Below, piece after piece: positions 1-10,990 of a stretch of DNA of 64,000 bases. Every line of letters begins with the position of its first letter. The stretch's first letter is position 1. Both the position numbers and the translations under genes were made by a program. The notes beneath the pieces were generated by a model. It ran no database searches. It was not told the DNA's origin and saw only the letters and a list, made by a program, of their open reading frames with translations. This stretch comes from Leptasterias polaris. Lineage: Eukaryota; Echinodermata; Asteroidea; Forcipulatida; Asteriidae. Where the stretch lies: NCBI GenBank assembly GCA_037783415.1, contig JAZGTN010000236.1:496001-560000 (forward strand), given 5' to 3'.

Positions 1-767
1 CGTTCCTGTGATAGCGGTTCATGGGTGATAGCGGGTTCGTGGAATGATAGCGCCCTCTATTGGCGGCAATTTGTAATGGGGCGGATCGGGGAAATACAGA
101 ACAGGGACGTCTTGCACCAAGACTACTATTAAATATTTCTTTCCCAAAGAAATAAAAAAAGCCACAATACATTTCCAACAGGATCCTGGTAACTGTTGGA
201 TCCAGTGAGCGAGGCTTTTGAAGTGGATGTATGTCACACTTTTGAACAGGTATTTGTAGATTTTGAAGTTGATAAAATGGAAGTTTCAGTGCCATGTACA
301 TGAATGTCGCAGTCCTATCTCATTTAGCACATAGGCCTTACATACCAGCTTCCTCAATTGATAGTATCGGGTTAAAAATTAACTCTAAAGCAACAACCAA
401 CAATGAAAAATAACACAATGGTGCCATGACAAAAGATAAATCTACACTCTAAATAAACTGGTTTAATGGCACCGGTACAAGGGGTTATGATTGTGAAAAG
501 ATGTGAAACTACAGTTTTGGGTTATCAAGAATCCCAGGGAAATCCCCAACTCCAGTAACCGTCATTCATGGTATTTTTATAATTGAATGGTGGATGCTTC
601 TTGCATGGTTAATCATGAATATCCTACAGTCAGAAAAATGAAAAAGCAAAAAGAAAATTTGCACAAAGCATAGATCTACCACACGCCTGCAAACTATTGG
701 TCCCCCAGAACATTACACAAGACCGCATCATTGTGTTAAAGTACTGGAACAATCCTACATGAGTCTG
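1..767. other. Non-coding stretch with a CTCF-like motif near its start
   Basis: No convincing reading frame or repeat was recognised. The only notable signal is GCGCCCTCTATTGG at about 50-63, which by eye fits the reverse complement of the vertebrate CTCF core (CCASYAGRKGGCRS) at 13 of 14 positions. The remainder is AT-rich and looks single copy. Confidence 0.4.
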
Positions 768-814
768 GAACGTTCCTGCACTCCAACGGAACGTTCCTGC
801 ACTCCAACGGAACG
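768..814. repeat. Tandem repeat, 21-bp unit, about two copies
   Basis: The 21-bp unit beginning GAACGTTCCTGCACTCC occurs twice in direct succession and the start of a third follows (GAACGATCC). The unit begins with the palindrome GAACGTTC. No function is inferred. Confidence 0.85.
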
Positions 815-1801
815 ATCCATGTGCATGTGCTAGAACATCTATCCGATCACATTAGAACTTTCCTAATTTTAAGATGCTCCCTAAAATGAATGTTGTGAAT
901 GATTTCTTGTTTTGTTGTTTTGTTACCTTGCTCTATGGTAATAGCAACAGCAGTAAATTAGCTCTTAAGCGACGATTTCTAACACAGGTTGTGTCTGAAT
1001 TTGTGGCTGCGTCTATGGCTGCATCACCATGTCATCATGCATTGAAGCATAGGCTGCCCTTAGCAACACCCTTAGCAACAGCCGCAGCCACCAAATTGGA
1101 CACAGCCTAGCAGCTCCAAGACTAAAAAATTGGGCTCTGAATCTCTTGGAGCTTAGAGGGTTTTTTTGGACATGTATACAGATTCCAAACTTCAACTCTG
1201 CTATATTCAGTAAGCTCCTTATTTTGAAAAACAATAACAACTTACATGTACTACGTGATTGCTCCGTTATTTCCACTGATCCTGACTGCATGCACATAAA
1301 CCAAGTACACACAAATTCTCTATCGTTGCACAGCGTATGATTTCTTAAGTCCACGATTTCATCTCATAATTATTTATGGGTCATCCAAAACACACATCAG
1401 GGAAACAGATTGTGGATAGCCACTTCCCAAACATGTCCCCCCACAGTAAGCAGCTAATAAGGGTTGGCCCAGCTGCCTCAACTATGTTGATAATGCCCAG
1501 TGGATCCCCCCAAACAAACGTAAACGGGATGGCGGCAATGACTGTGCCTGACCCATAATGCAGTTATCCAAATGCTGGTTAGCAAACAAATCAGATTACC
1601 CAACACACCCAGTCCTTATGGTGTCAAAACGCTGACTGCTGACCATATTGTTTGCACATGCGGTTGTATGCAGATTCGACAGAGTGATAGCACAAAATTT
1701 AATGTCAATACTACGAGCTTGTATTGGTTAAACCATAGAGGTAAACTGTGTCAATTGGGACAGCGAAAAGCCAGGTTTATCTCCGCTGCGTGACACTACA
1801 A
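815..1801. other. Unannotated stretch, no gene recognised
   Basis: Several short open frames overlap here on both strands, but none resembles a known protein and none has convincing splice sites. The block CCCTTAGCAACA occurs twice close together near 1055-1080. The last 60 bases are richer in CpG than their surroundings and lead into the small ORF at 1802. Confidence 0.35.
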
Positions 1802-1870
1802 ATGGCGGACACGGAAGTGTTGAGAGAAAAAATTCGAAGAACTGAAGCTAAAAAATTGACAACATTTTAA
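1802..1870 (+). other. Small ORF with promoter-like start context
   Basis: A 22-codon ORF starts ATGGCGGACACGG and reads MADTEVLREKIRRTEAKKL before ending TTF-stop. It is charged and helix-like. The start lies in an ACTACAAATGGCGG context, and an ETS-like GGAAGTG follows at once. Such combinations are common at housekeeping first exons, but no donor splice site interrupts the frame before its stop. The protein was not recognised. It may be a chance ORF or a relic of a first exon. Confidence 0.2.
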
Positions 1871-2740
1871 AAAAGAAACAAATAAACCAACATGAAGTGG
1901 ACTGCATTCAAACGGCTTGTTATATTTGTGATGTAGTTGCACTGCGAAACCACACCCACTTTACAATTCTAAGCCCAAACAATGATCAGAAGTTAACAAA
2001 CAAATTATAATTCAATAAATTTAGGCAATGAAAACAATAGTAATGGTCTTGAATTTGGCAAACTGTAAACACAGGGGAAAGCTTAACATTAAAACTTCAT
2101 TTATAAGATATTTATAAAAAGAAAGGATGAAACACAATTATCAAAAGTGGAAAAGGCAGAAAAGTGTTTCCAATTTGTGAATAAGACCACAATAACTGAA
2201 TTAGACAGCAGTGTAATGCTATGCAACCCTTACATACACACATACAAGTAACACAATTGTGCTTAAAAGTCATGGCCGCCCATTCTTGATGATAGCAGTT
2301 GGACAAAACAGTTCTCATTAAGCATGACTAAGCTGTCTCTGACTATTTATAGGTTGTCTATGCTGCAAGCCAGCCTTGCAGAATGATGACACTAATCCAT
2401 AAAGAAACCAAGGTTTCTCATGAGAAGGGAGGTACAAAATTGGGGGGTGGCTATTTATTCAATTCCTGCTGTTTTGTACATCATGGTTTTATATGAAACA
2501 ATCTAATTCTTGCAAAGGGGATTTCGATTTGATAAATCTTGACACTCACAAGTTGATTCGGAGTTTACAATTGACAGCGTCAATTATCACTTTTGTGGGT
2601 GCCTCAAATCGTTGTGCACTGTTTGTTAAAAGGTCATCGAAATTAACAATAGAGGAACCAACTTTGCTCTTACAATCAGTTAAATTATCTGTGGTACCCA
2701 CTGCTAATTACAGGATTCGAACTGGCCTCTCTTCAAGTGG
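1871..2740. other. Unannotated stretch, no gene recognised
   Basis: AT-rich sequence without a supported reading frame, tandem array or inverted terminal repeats. Confidence 0.4.
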
Positions 2741-2743
2741 TAT

Positions 2744-2810
2744 GCACGGTGGTGTAGTGGTTAAAACACCTGCTTTAGAAAGCGGGTTTCAAGGTTCCAA
2801 TCCCGCCTGA
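2744..2810 (+). repeat. tRNA-derived SINE fragment (tRNA-like head)
   Basis: The stretch contains an A-box-like TGGTGTAGTGGTTAAAACACC arm and, about 40 bases on, a B-box-like GGTTCCAATCCC, spaced as in a tRNA gene. A paired CTGCT/AGCGG stem sits where the anticodon arm should be, but its loop has 6 bases instead of 7, so a working tRNA is unlikely. A T-rich stretch and non-tRNA sequence follow. This is best read as the polymerase III promoter region of an old SINE. Confidence 0.6.
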
Positions 2811-4011
2811 GTTATGTGGGGATTTTTTTTCCTGCAGGCCTTGGACAGCACTGTGTTTGAATGCTTATCACACAGTTCTCATTGGTGTTTGGCTAAAACC
2901 AAAATAGTAACCTTCAATATGTACTCAAATCTGACAAAGAGCTGCAAGAATAATTTGTAATATGTATACATTTTTTACAACTATCATTCCATTGTCAGTT
3001 TTGTCAACACTCAGGACACCAATAAAAAGTCGCACAAATGATTGGAGCAATACACTTAAATTTTATGTCTGTCTTATTTTTCGATATTGACGACTGTGAA
3101 ACTTGAATATCCGCCATTAACACGACTTGTAATCATTGATAAATAGGATGATTAAAAGTAACCACTGGTTTCCCAAAAACACAGTCTGGGCTTCGGCTAT
3201 GGCCAGTGCTCAATTCGTTTTTGAAGTCCGTGCCAAAAGCACATGGCTTCAAAATTGCTGACAGGGCTTAAGCTGAAGGCAAATCCATGGTTTTGAAGAG
3301 AGAGAAAAGGAAAAATAAAAGGTCTATCATACTCAGTACAGCTATAGGTATGAAGGGATTAGAGCCTACAGGATGTACATAATAGGATTACAAACACTAA
3401 GAACTTGGCCGTATCTGTAATCAAATTTGTACTTACTGATTGATTCACTGGGCCAGCAGATAATAAAATATGAGATTCTACAATTTGCAATTTTCAACTG
3501 GTTTTTGGTTAAGTCAGGGAATTCAAATTTGAAATGGATTTGGGGATTCTGCAGATGTGTCGTATAGGCATGTAGTTTGTGTTTTGGGCGGTTCAAGAGA
3601 TAATATGCCCTTTAGATTGAGTGTGCTACTTGAGATATGGGCAGACAATGGCTGGGCTGTTTTGACCGCTAAGCTGACCCAGCAGTGATTGACATCATGA
3701 TCATTTCAAAAGAGTCTAACCAATGTCTTAGTAAAATGTGAACAGCCTTCAAGAAGATGCTAATTAACAATTATAATTTCTAGAAATGATTATTTCTGTA
3801 AATTCATTTGATTTCACAAGGTGTCTTATCTCTGGGGGAGACAAAACAAGTGTAGAAATATAAAAATAACAAATCAACTATCATCGTTTATATTTGCCAA
3901 CCAATATTCTCCAATATTCTAGGAAAGAAATATCATAAAAGAAATAAAAAATCTGCTTATGACCGCTCAGTAAGCAGAAATCATTTGCTCATTTGCTTTA
4001 TTAAGTTGGGC
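2811..4011. other. Unannotated stretch, no gene recognised
   Basis: No coding or mobile signal was found. A direct duplication of CCAATATTCT occurs near 3900. The 76-codon minus-strand frame at 3366-3596 has no recognisable similarity. Confidence 0.4.
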
Positions 4012-4861
4012 CCTGCAGCCGATTTCACGAAACTTTACGCCATGGCGTAAGTCCACTTGCGCAACATTTATGGCGTAAGTTGCGCCACGAATTTATGATC
4101 GATTTCACAAAAGTTACGCCACGTCTGAAAGTGGCGCAAGTTTGAAAGTTACGCCACAAAAATGGCGCAACTTACGCACTCGATTTTGATGGCGTAAGTC
4201 AGTGTTTTATAGCGCAAGTTGATAAACTGCCAACGGCACAACGTGTTTAACCCGAGTAGGCTACACTATCCTCGGTAAACGACGTTATTTCAGTGCTTAC
4301 CGAAAGATTTTGCTTTCTTTCTTTTCTGTAGCTTACTTAAAACAAAAAACACGTTCGTCAGCCATTGGTTTTCAAGTAATTTTTACATTGTTGTGTTCAA
4401 AAACCAGCTGAAAATAAATTCAACGCCCACCCCACCAAATTAATCGAGCATTGTTTTAAAAATACATGGCAACATCAACTTAATTTAGCAGTCAGATAAT
4501 GAAATATAATGGGAATTCAAAATAAACGAAGTCAGTGGTCCAAGTTGAGCCATCTTATTCCGACACTTACCGCCGTTGACCCTTTACTGTACAAACATGT
4601 TGTTGTGTAAAAAAGATCGCGATTTAAAATGGCGCTCCGTTGCATTTTTTTTCTGTGGTTTCAGGCAACAGTCGTTGAAAAGGTTGATATTAGCCTCGTC
4701 CGCGGTGTTTGTTATTTATTTTAGTTATTAAAACGTTGCGCAGCTAAGGCAAGTTTCGTGAAATGCAATTTAAGGAAGTGGCGCAGCTGCGCAACATTTA
4801 CATGGCGTAACTTTAAGACATGGCGCAAGTTACGCACTACTTTCGTGAAATCGGCTGCAGG
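4012..4861. mobile_element. Foldback DNA transposon, non-autonomous, about 850 bp
   Basis: The element opens CCTGCAGCCGATTTCACGAAA and closes with the reverse complement of that block (TTTCGTGAAATCGGCTGCAGG). Each end is packed with copies, in both orientations, of a GGCGTAAG / GGCGCAAC / AAGTTACGCC motif, about ten within the first 220 bases and several in the last 90. Dense subterminal motifs of this kind are typical of transposase-binding regions in hAT-like and foldback elements. The roughly 530-base interior has no usable ORF. No clear target-site duplication was found, so the superfamily is unresolved. Confidence 0.8.
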
Positions 4862-5047
4862 TCTTGCCAACACTATGACTGATGGCATGCCTTCTATTTC
4901 AAGACAATTCTAATCATTCTCTTCAGACTAAATGTTCCCCTAATTGGAACTCCTCCAACCAATTATCACAATTTAACCGTAGCAGGAGGCTTTAATATGA
5001 CACATTATCAGATCTAAGTGAACCTTACTCTAGTAGGATCTCAGGCG

Positions 5048-5290
5048 TAGTAAACTTTGTGGGGTGTAATCATGTATAAAACTCTTAACGGAAGAAGTGT
5101 TGGTTCAAACAGTATACTCTGGTCGTCTTAAGGAGAATAATCGTCACTGAGATGAGGAGTAGAGTATACTGTTCCAAACGTCGAGACCACACCGGCTCTT
5201 CTCAGCACCAACACTATTCCCAAAAGAGTTTTAATACATAGTTGTACCCCACAAGTTTACTAATCCACACCAGGCAAAGCTTCAACCATC
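5048..5290 (+). mobile_element. Long-hairpin element 1 (imperfect palindrome plus 3' tail)
   Basis: Positions 5048-5262 form an imperfect inverted repeat. The left arm begins TAGTAAACTTTGTGGGG, and the right arm ends with its near complement CCCCACAAGTTTACTA. Inner arm segments AACAGTATACTCT and AGAGTATACTGTT also pair. After the right arm comes a short tail, CACCAGGCAAAGCTTCAA, shared with the hairpin elements at 5546-5768 and 24646-24800. No equivalent lies on the left. The arm order (CGGGT-like block, CATGT, TAAAA-TCTCTT-like block, GTTGGTTC) matches element 2 with many substitutions, so this is an older copy. No flanking direct repeat was seen. Confidence 0.75.
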
Positions 5291-5545
5291 AATCATAAAA
5301 ATAGCAACACAATATTAATATTTAATACAAAACAAGCAGGGAGTTCTGTTTGTATTATGAGGTGCCTCAAAAACATAATTCCTTTTGAACATTAAATGTG
5401 ATGCCCCAAATCAGCCATGACATGTAACCTTTGTTTACAAAAAGAGTAACCGTGAACATTACTGGGCATTTCCTGACAGGCAAGACACTAAACTGGTAAT
5501 AAGAAATTTCTATTTAAAATTATCCTATATTTTATCGATTGAAAC

Positions 5546-5768
5546 AATATTTATAACTGAGAGAGGTTTGCGGTAACACCATGTTAAAATCTCTTTTGAG
5601 TACTGTTGGTTCTGAAAAGAACCGGTGGTTACTGACTGAGTCGTTAACCACCGGTTCTTTTCAGAACCAACAGTACTCAAAAGAGATTTTAACATGGTGT
5701 TACCGCAAACCTCTCTCAGTTATACTCCCACCATGCAAAGCTTCAAATCCTACTTAATATTTATAACT
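5546..5768 (+). mobile_element. Long-hairpin element 2, perfect 80-bp arms, 13-bp direct repeats
   Basis: The arms 5552-5631 and 5645-5724 are perfect reverse complements over 80 bp, separated by a 13-base loop. I checked this base by base and found no mismatch. A tail ending CCCACCATGCAAAGCTTCAA follows only on the right, as in the related elements at 5048 and 24659. The exact 13-bp direct repeat AATATTTATAACT lies at 5546-5558 and 5756-5768. Its last seven bases overlap the outer end of the left arm. Perfect arms imply a very young copy, or arms kept identical by repair. The direct repeat suggests insertion by staggered cut, possibly RNA-mediated. No ORF. Confidence 0.85.
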
Positions 5769-6690
5769 ATTATCTTAGCATACTACCGTGTTGTTGACAA
5801 AAAGACGCTGTAATAAATCAAGTGGTCATTTCGGCTAATAGACTTGGTTCAAAGGAATAAAACAACATTTTCAAATTTCTTTTTTTTTAACAGATTTTTT
5901 CTATAATGCAAAATACCAATGCCTACCATGCATGGTTAATAGCATCGATGTCGTACATCAATAATTAGAAATAGAAATTTGAAATGCCACGTAGTAAGAG
6001 CAAACTGTCTTAGTACAGGTCTACTTTTGTGCGTCAGTTTGCAGATTTGCTTGATTTGGGAACATATGTTTGCTGACAACCTAAAGCTGCACGGTGCTAT
6101 ACAAGGACTACAACCATACAGCAGTCAGCTGGAACTTAACAACGTAACTCAGGAGATTGTACATAGCAGAATCAGAAGCTTTGCTCTGCAGAGAAAGTTA
6201 TCCCAAAACGTGTCTTTTACAAAATTCGGAAATACAGTCTGATTTTCCTTTCTCCAATTTCTAATTTGAGCCCGAAGTTCAGGACAGCTGTTTAAGGTGG
6301 AGTTTTAAGCTAAAGTCTTCAAGAAGGAGATCCACTACAAGAGCTAAAATTCAAGATCATTGGTTGAAATTGAATGTGGTTTATATACATTTCGTTGGTG
6401 TAAATATGGTAGCTTATAATTAAATTACAGCCCCTAACACTAACCTAATTTCAAAGTTTGGTAGACCTGCTGGTTTTGATCTGGTCACACTTAATGCGAG
6501 GAAAGTTGATATTTTAAAATTGAAGGAATTCTAAATTCAGTATGTTAAGAGATTTCCTGTGCCATCCAACACTGGGGGATAAAAATATCAAAGCAAGCTG
6601 AAGCTCATATAAAAAGAAAAATTCATCTGCATTTCAATCATTCATTCATTGAACTTTGTAAGGCAATATCTGCTTAGAAACATGTAAAGT
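5769..6690. other. Unannotated stretch, no gene recognised
   Basis: An 87-codon plus-strand frame (5979-6242) carries a hydrophobic stretch (LLLCVSLQICLIW), but it has no promoter, splice or homology support and is probably chance. No terminal repeats or arrays were seen. Confidence 0.35.
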
Positions 6691-6699
6691 CCGACTCTT

Positions 6700-6872
6700 G
6701 AATCTTGGAAGAATAGCCAATCAATTAAATTTTTTGCTAAGCTTGTTGAAGACACATCTTTTTGACGACAGTTTTAAACTTTTGTACTTCCCTGGACTAC
6801 TCCGGGTCAAGATGTTTTTAGTGTCCAAAGATTTTAAATAAAATAAAATAAATAAAATAAATAAATAATAAA
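6700..6872 (+). mobile_element. 3' end of a non-LTR retrotransposon (LINE), 5'-truncated
   Basis: A short frame near 6736-6841 reads LLKTHLFDDSFKLLYFPG and runs on to a stop. The LLKTHLF block is typical of the extreme C-terminus of many LINE reverse-transcriptase ORFs, where it follows the LWN.LP motif. The stop is followed directly by a simple AAATAAAATAAA-type tail, as expected for a LINE 3' end. The upstream protein is missing, consistent with 5' truncation during target-primed reverse transcription. The exact left boundary is uncertain. Confidence 0.65.
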
Positions 6873-7562
6873 TAATTGACAGGGGACCAATTGCTGCTGA
6901 TAGACACCGCAGTGTGTTTCAGTTGGTAGCCCGTCTCAACTAAACATAAATATTCCAGGCTCAGAACTCTATTAGCTTCAAAGCCTACGGGCCTTAATTC
7001 ATGAATCGTCCATCTTGAGTCTTACCCAGACTATACAAAGGGTTCTATACATGTGCAATCCTGTTGGTTGGTGTGTGGTGCATTACTTCATTATACATTG
7101 CATAGTCAAATAGCAAAATTCTGTCTGTTTGAAGGGGGTCAACTTTGCTTTCAAAATATCATCTATTGTGGTGAATAAAATGAAAAAGCTGAATCTAGCT
7201 CTTAAAAAAAAAATCTAGGAATGATAATTTTTTATTCACTATCTGTAATTTGCACTGATGCGTGTATTAGCTAAAGAGAGTAGTCATTAATATAGCAGCC
7301 TAGCTTCCACCATGCCACAGTGGCAGAGGGTGTTCCTCCCCTCAAATGTTCCCATCTTTTCCTCTTGTACAGAAGTAACACCCCCACCTTTGATCCTCTA
7401 CAGAGTTCCTGAGATGCCCAGAACAGGATGAAGACACAATAGGAAGGGGGGGATTGAGCCCCAAATAAGCTTTCAAATTGCCAGTGAATAATATGGACAG
7501 CCTTAACTACACTACAGTTATATTCTAATCATGATCCTTGGTCAATTAATGAGTTTACATGT
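6873..7562. other. Unannotated stretch, no gene recognised
   Basis: No supported frame or repeat structure beyond short A-tracts. Confidence 0.4.
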
Positions 7563-7614
7563 AACTGTACAAGATAATCCCTTCATGTAACTGTACAAGA
7601 TAATCCCTTCAGCT
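7563..7614. repeat. Tandem duplication, about 26-bp unit, two copies
   Basis: The block beginning CATGTAACTGTACAAGATAA and ending CCCTTC occurs twice head to tail. The duplication is exact across the unit. Confidence 0.85.
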
Positions 7615-7771
7615 TAAAACAAACCATGTAATCTCTGTAGAAACCAAACTGTATGTGGCTAACCACAAAACCCACCCATGCAAAAACCCTAGGCACACTT
7701 AACTGAACCTGTTTACACAAGACCACATGTAACACAACACTGAAGCCTCTGATGTGAAAATACACCACCAA

Positions 7772-7815
7772 TAGACCGTGCAAGTCTCACATGTGTTCAA
7801 ACATTTTTGGCACCA
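7772..7815 (+). mobile_element. Terminal fragment of the TA-flanked GACTGTGCAAGTCT element family
   Basis: TAGACCGTGCAAGTCTCACA is followed by TGTTCAAACATTTT, matching the left end of the full element at 53961-54650 (GACTGTGCAAGTCTCGC, then CATTCGAACTT). The partner end was not found nearby, so this is a truncated copy or an isolated end. Confidence 0.5.
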
Positions 7816-9825
7816 CTTGTCCCACGCATGAAGGAAACAAACTCACGCACTTTATTGTGTTCCAATCAGTGAGTGCGCAAGAATTGCAGAGTCTATTACC
7901 AGACCAAGGGTTTGGAATTTGTCACCTAATTTGTTGATGAGGAAACCATTGCTGAACTAAATCAAATGATTATACATGTAGATAACAAAAAGAAAATCTT
8001 GGAATACCTCATGACAATGATACTGAATGATATTCAACCATGGCAGGAAAAAAATCCACGCTGATTAAATTTGTGCTTGTGCATGAAACATTGCGCATTC
8101 CCACTCAGACAGACTGGTTAAATCCTGATGATATGAGATGCTGTAATAATTAATACAAAACTGCAACTCACCAGGCGTTAGGCATCAACACTCTATGATG
8201 AATAACACTCAACGCTTTAACCACTCTACACTATTTGTAGGCTGCATATTGAGCACTGGAGCATGTCCCCGTGTTGCCTTCAGGCGTATACTACACTACT
8301 CTAAACATGAATAACGGTTCAGCATTTCACCAATTCAACGCTCTACTACAAATTGTATACAAATAGAAAATAAAAAGCCGACTGGGAATCCAGCCAAAAA
8401 ACAGTGAAGAGATCCTTCTTACCTGGTACATGTAATAACTCCATGTACACCATCCTGCAGGTAGAGTTTATATGGAAGTGGTTGATGGTGGTACATGTAC
8501 ACACTGATGACGTCTATGTATGAGTGCGTGTGTATCACGACTACTGATGATGACAATACTGATGTCATGCATAGTGGAGATGTATAACTCCCCAACGCAT
8601 CCAGCAAGCAACTGGCCAGTAACTGCCTACTGTATCCGCCGCTGCTTTCTCTACGAACCCCGCACACATGTTCGTCATTGGACTACAGTCAAACAATAGG
8701 CCAAGTCGCTGAAAATTGGAGCTGAATAGAGGAAACACAGAAGCAGCACGTACCACTATGTGACAGTGAGGTCTCTCCTGTAATAGTGAGCTGAACTACC
8801 TGGCATGTTGTGAGGGTAGACTGGATTTCTCCAAGGCATCCTTTGATGATGTCCTGAGGGGGAGCTGATCTACAATGTGATGGTGGCCCCTTTTGTATTC
8901 TTATGCAAGGCTGTTAAGCTTCTGAAGAATGTGTCAGCTTGTAAATACAGGGCAGGCATGTTGAACTGTCCCCTACAACAATGTACTGTTTTTTATGTTG
9001 TGTGTAGGTTAACTCACACAATACACTCCCCCCCTTAATAGTATAATGGCACATGCTCACAGTCACACCGAATGGTTACAGCAAAGAATACAATCCGACA
9101 GCTGATATAGTTTTTCCTCCTTCAAATTGGTGTCAAATTATCGTAATATTAAAATCAGAAGAACAATTGAACACAGCAAAAATCTATGGGGATGTTCCAC
9201 GAGCATTTGAGGGTTGGGTTTATGTTTGGGTACAGGCCAATGCAAGAAGAGCTGTGGTATTGATTTTGTCAGAGGCTTAAGTGAGGTTTACAGTACAATG
9301 AATTAAAAATAGTACAGTGGTGAAAAGCACTTAATGTGAGTCAATAATGCTTTCAGAGTTAAATGCTTACATAGGCAGTACTACTACTGCTCATTGTACT
9401 TAAATGAACACTACTCTCTCTTTTTTGTGTGTGCTTCAATCCTATTTGATAAAATTTTCTTTTTCCCACAACAATCAAACTGGGTTTTTTTCCTTTTTAA
9501 TTAAGAGCCTGAGTATATAAAGCATGCCTTTGAGAGATGGTACACGCAAGTATCAAACGAGTTCAACATCCGGCCCTCTAAGGGTCTCGTATCCATCAGG
9601 GACCAATTTCATGGCACTGCTTACTGTGGAAGTCTTCACTTTCGACCCACAGAATTATGTGCTTTACAGAGCATTGTAAGTGCTGAATTCTGTGGTAGCC
9701 TACCGCAGTGTCATGAGGCTGGGACTAGATTCCTTCAGCATGGATACCTCATGACAAGCCAAAAACACTGACTAAACCTATGAAATAAATCTGGCTTAAT
9801 GTAAGGCAAAGTCAGCCTAACTGAT
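7816..9825. other. Unannotated stretch, no gene recognised
   Basis: On the minus strand, CCAG followed by GTAAGA at about 8421-8426 is a good splice-donor match, but the frame leading into it is broken upstream before any strong acceptor, so no exon is called. A TATA-like GAGTATATAAAG lies near 9510 without downstream coding support. The 75-codon frame at 9053 has no recognised similarity. Confidence 0.35.
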
Positions 9826-9920
9826 CAGGGCCCAATTTAATAAAGCTGTTAAGCAGAAAACTTAGCTTACCAAATTTCCATCTTTTTTGTTTGCCAAGCA
9901 AAAAGTGAGTGGGGCACCAG
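9826..9920 (+). repeat. Dispersed repeat of the GCTTAAGCA family, partial
   Basis: GGGCCCAATTTAATAAAGCTG then TTAAGCAG, and a later GCCAAGCAAAAAG, match copies at 15176-15310 and 34850-35155. This copy lacks the conserved second half. The family looks like a short non-autonomous element and has no coding capacity. Confidence 0.6.
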
Positions 9921-10879
9921 TTGTACCAGTGCAAACTTCAGGGAATTTTGGCGCGGTGCTTAGCAAATTGATGTGCTCTGCTGACAGACTTTATGAAATT
10001 GGGCTCTGTATAGAACTCATGCAACACAGGCAGATCAATGTCAAGGATTTGGGATTTGGGATCAATTTACTTTTTCAAACAACCAACTAATTTTATTTGC
10101 AGTTTACAAGTTCTCTACTCTATCTCTAACCTCTTTAGTTCTGCAATGACGCCTATAAACAGAGAACCACCCTACGTTGCAAAATGCCCAAATTTCACCC
10201 TGCAATTAAACCTCGTGTGTCCCGACACCGACGGACAATGGCCGCCAATCTATACTTTACATTCATTTCCTTGTTACAGTGTGTCCGCCCTTTTGTTGGC
10301 ATTTGTACAATTCAAAAGACCGATTGTCTGCCGGTTGGTCTATGATGGGGGAGGGGAGTAGCTGCAACAGCTGCAGGTCCACACTATAATCCCAAACAAA
10401 CGCCAAACGGCAGCATCTGTGTTGAAAACATCACCCTTGTAATATTACAGCTTTATTGATCTGAACTGCTTGCCCTGTCAAACGTCCTTGGGTGTCCAGG
10501 GAGACAAGGAAGAAGTTAAAATAAAAAACGCTACTGATGATGCCACGAGAACACCCAAGTCCAATATTGATGATAATCATGCTAATAATTATTGTTTTCC
10601 CCTGGTTTTTAATTAGAGCTGCTAACGATTTATTGGAAGTTTGCTGTCAAACATCAAGACCGTCTTACATGTAGTAATAACACAAGGATGTCATAGTACT
10701 GACAATACATGATGCTATATTTAAGTTCAAATATTTCTTATTCCTACTTCCTTTCTGCCAGAACTCGATATATACAAGGTTGATTTGCTCATCAAAAAAT
10801 AATTTTCTAATTTTACCTCATTAAGGCAAATATTAGGCATTAGTATTTCTCAACATAGAATGTTAAAGACATCACATCG

Positions 10880-10990
10880 ATATTAGGGAATCATGGCTGA
10901 TGTGTTGGTTGTTTTCACTGTTAACGCCATTTTACCATTTCTAAAAATTGTCTGATTTTGGCATGAGGCATCACCGGGCATCACATATGT
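10880..10990 (+). repeat. Dispersed repeat, copy 1 of 2, with a short conserved ORF
   Basis: This block resembles 19580-19720: both have ATCATGGC(C/T)GA, TTCACT, GCCATTTT and AAAAAT in the same order and spacing. Both copies keep a short frame from the shared ATG: MADVLVVFTVNAILPFLKIV here and MAEDLTIFTFHAIF at the start of the other. The peptide is not recognised. The similarity was judged by eye and is diverged. Confidence 0.4.

Noticed and set aside
5733..5755. B-box-like GCTTCAAATCC in the hairpin-element tail, hinting at a tRNA origin
   Set aside because: It fits the B box at 10 of 11 positions in element 2 but not in element 3, and there is no A box or paired T stem, so the match is probably fortuitous.
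5048..5768. CRISPR-like or satellite array, suggested by repeated blocks
   Set aside because: The repeated blocks are the arms of two hairpin elements. There is no regular repeat-spacer spacing.
8423..8690. Possible minus-strand exon ending at a CCAG/GTAAGA donor
   Set aside because: The frame that enters the donor meets stops upstream before the better acceptor (TTCCTCTATTCAG). Only a weak acceptor directly after a TAG would save it.
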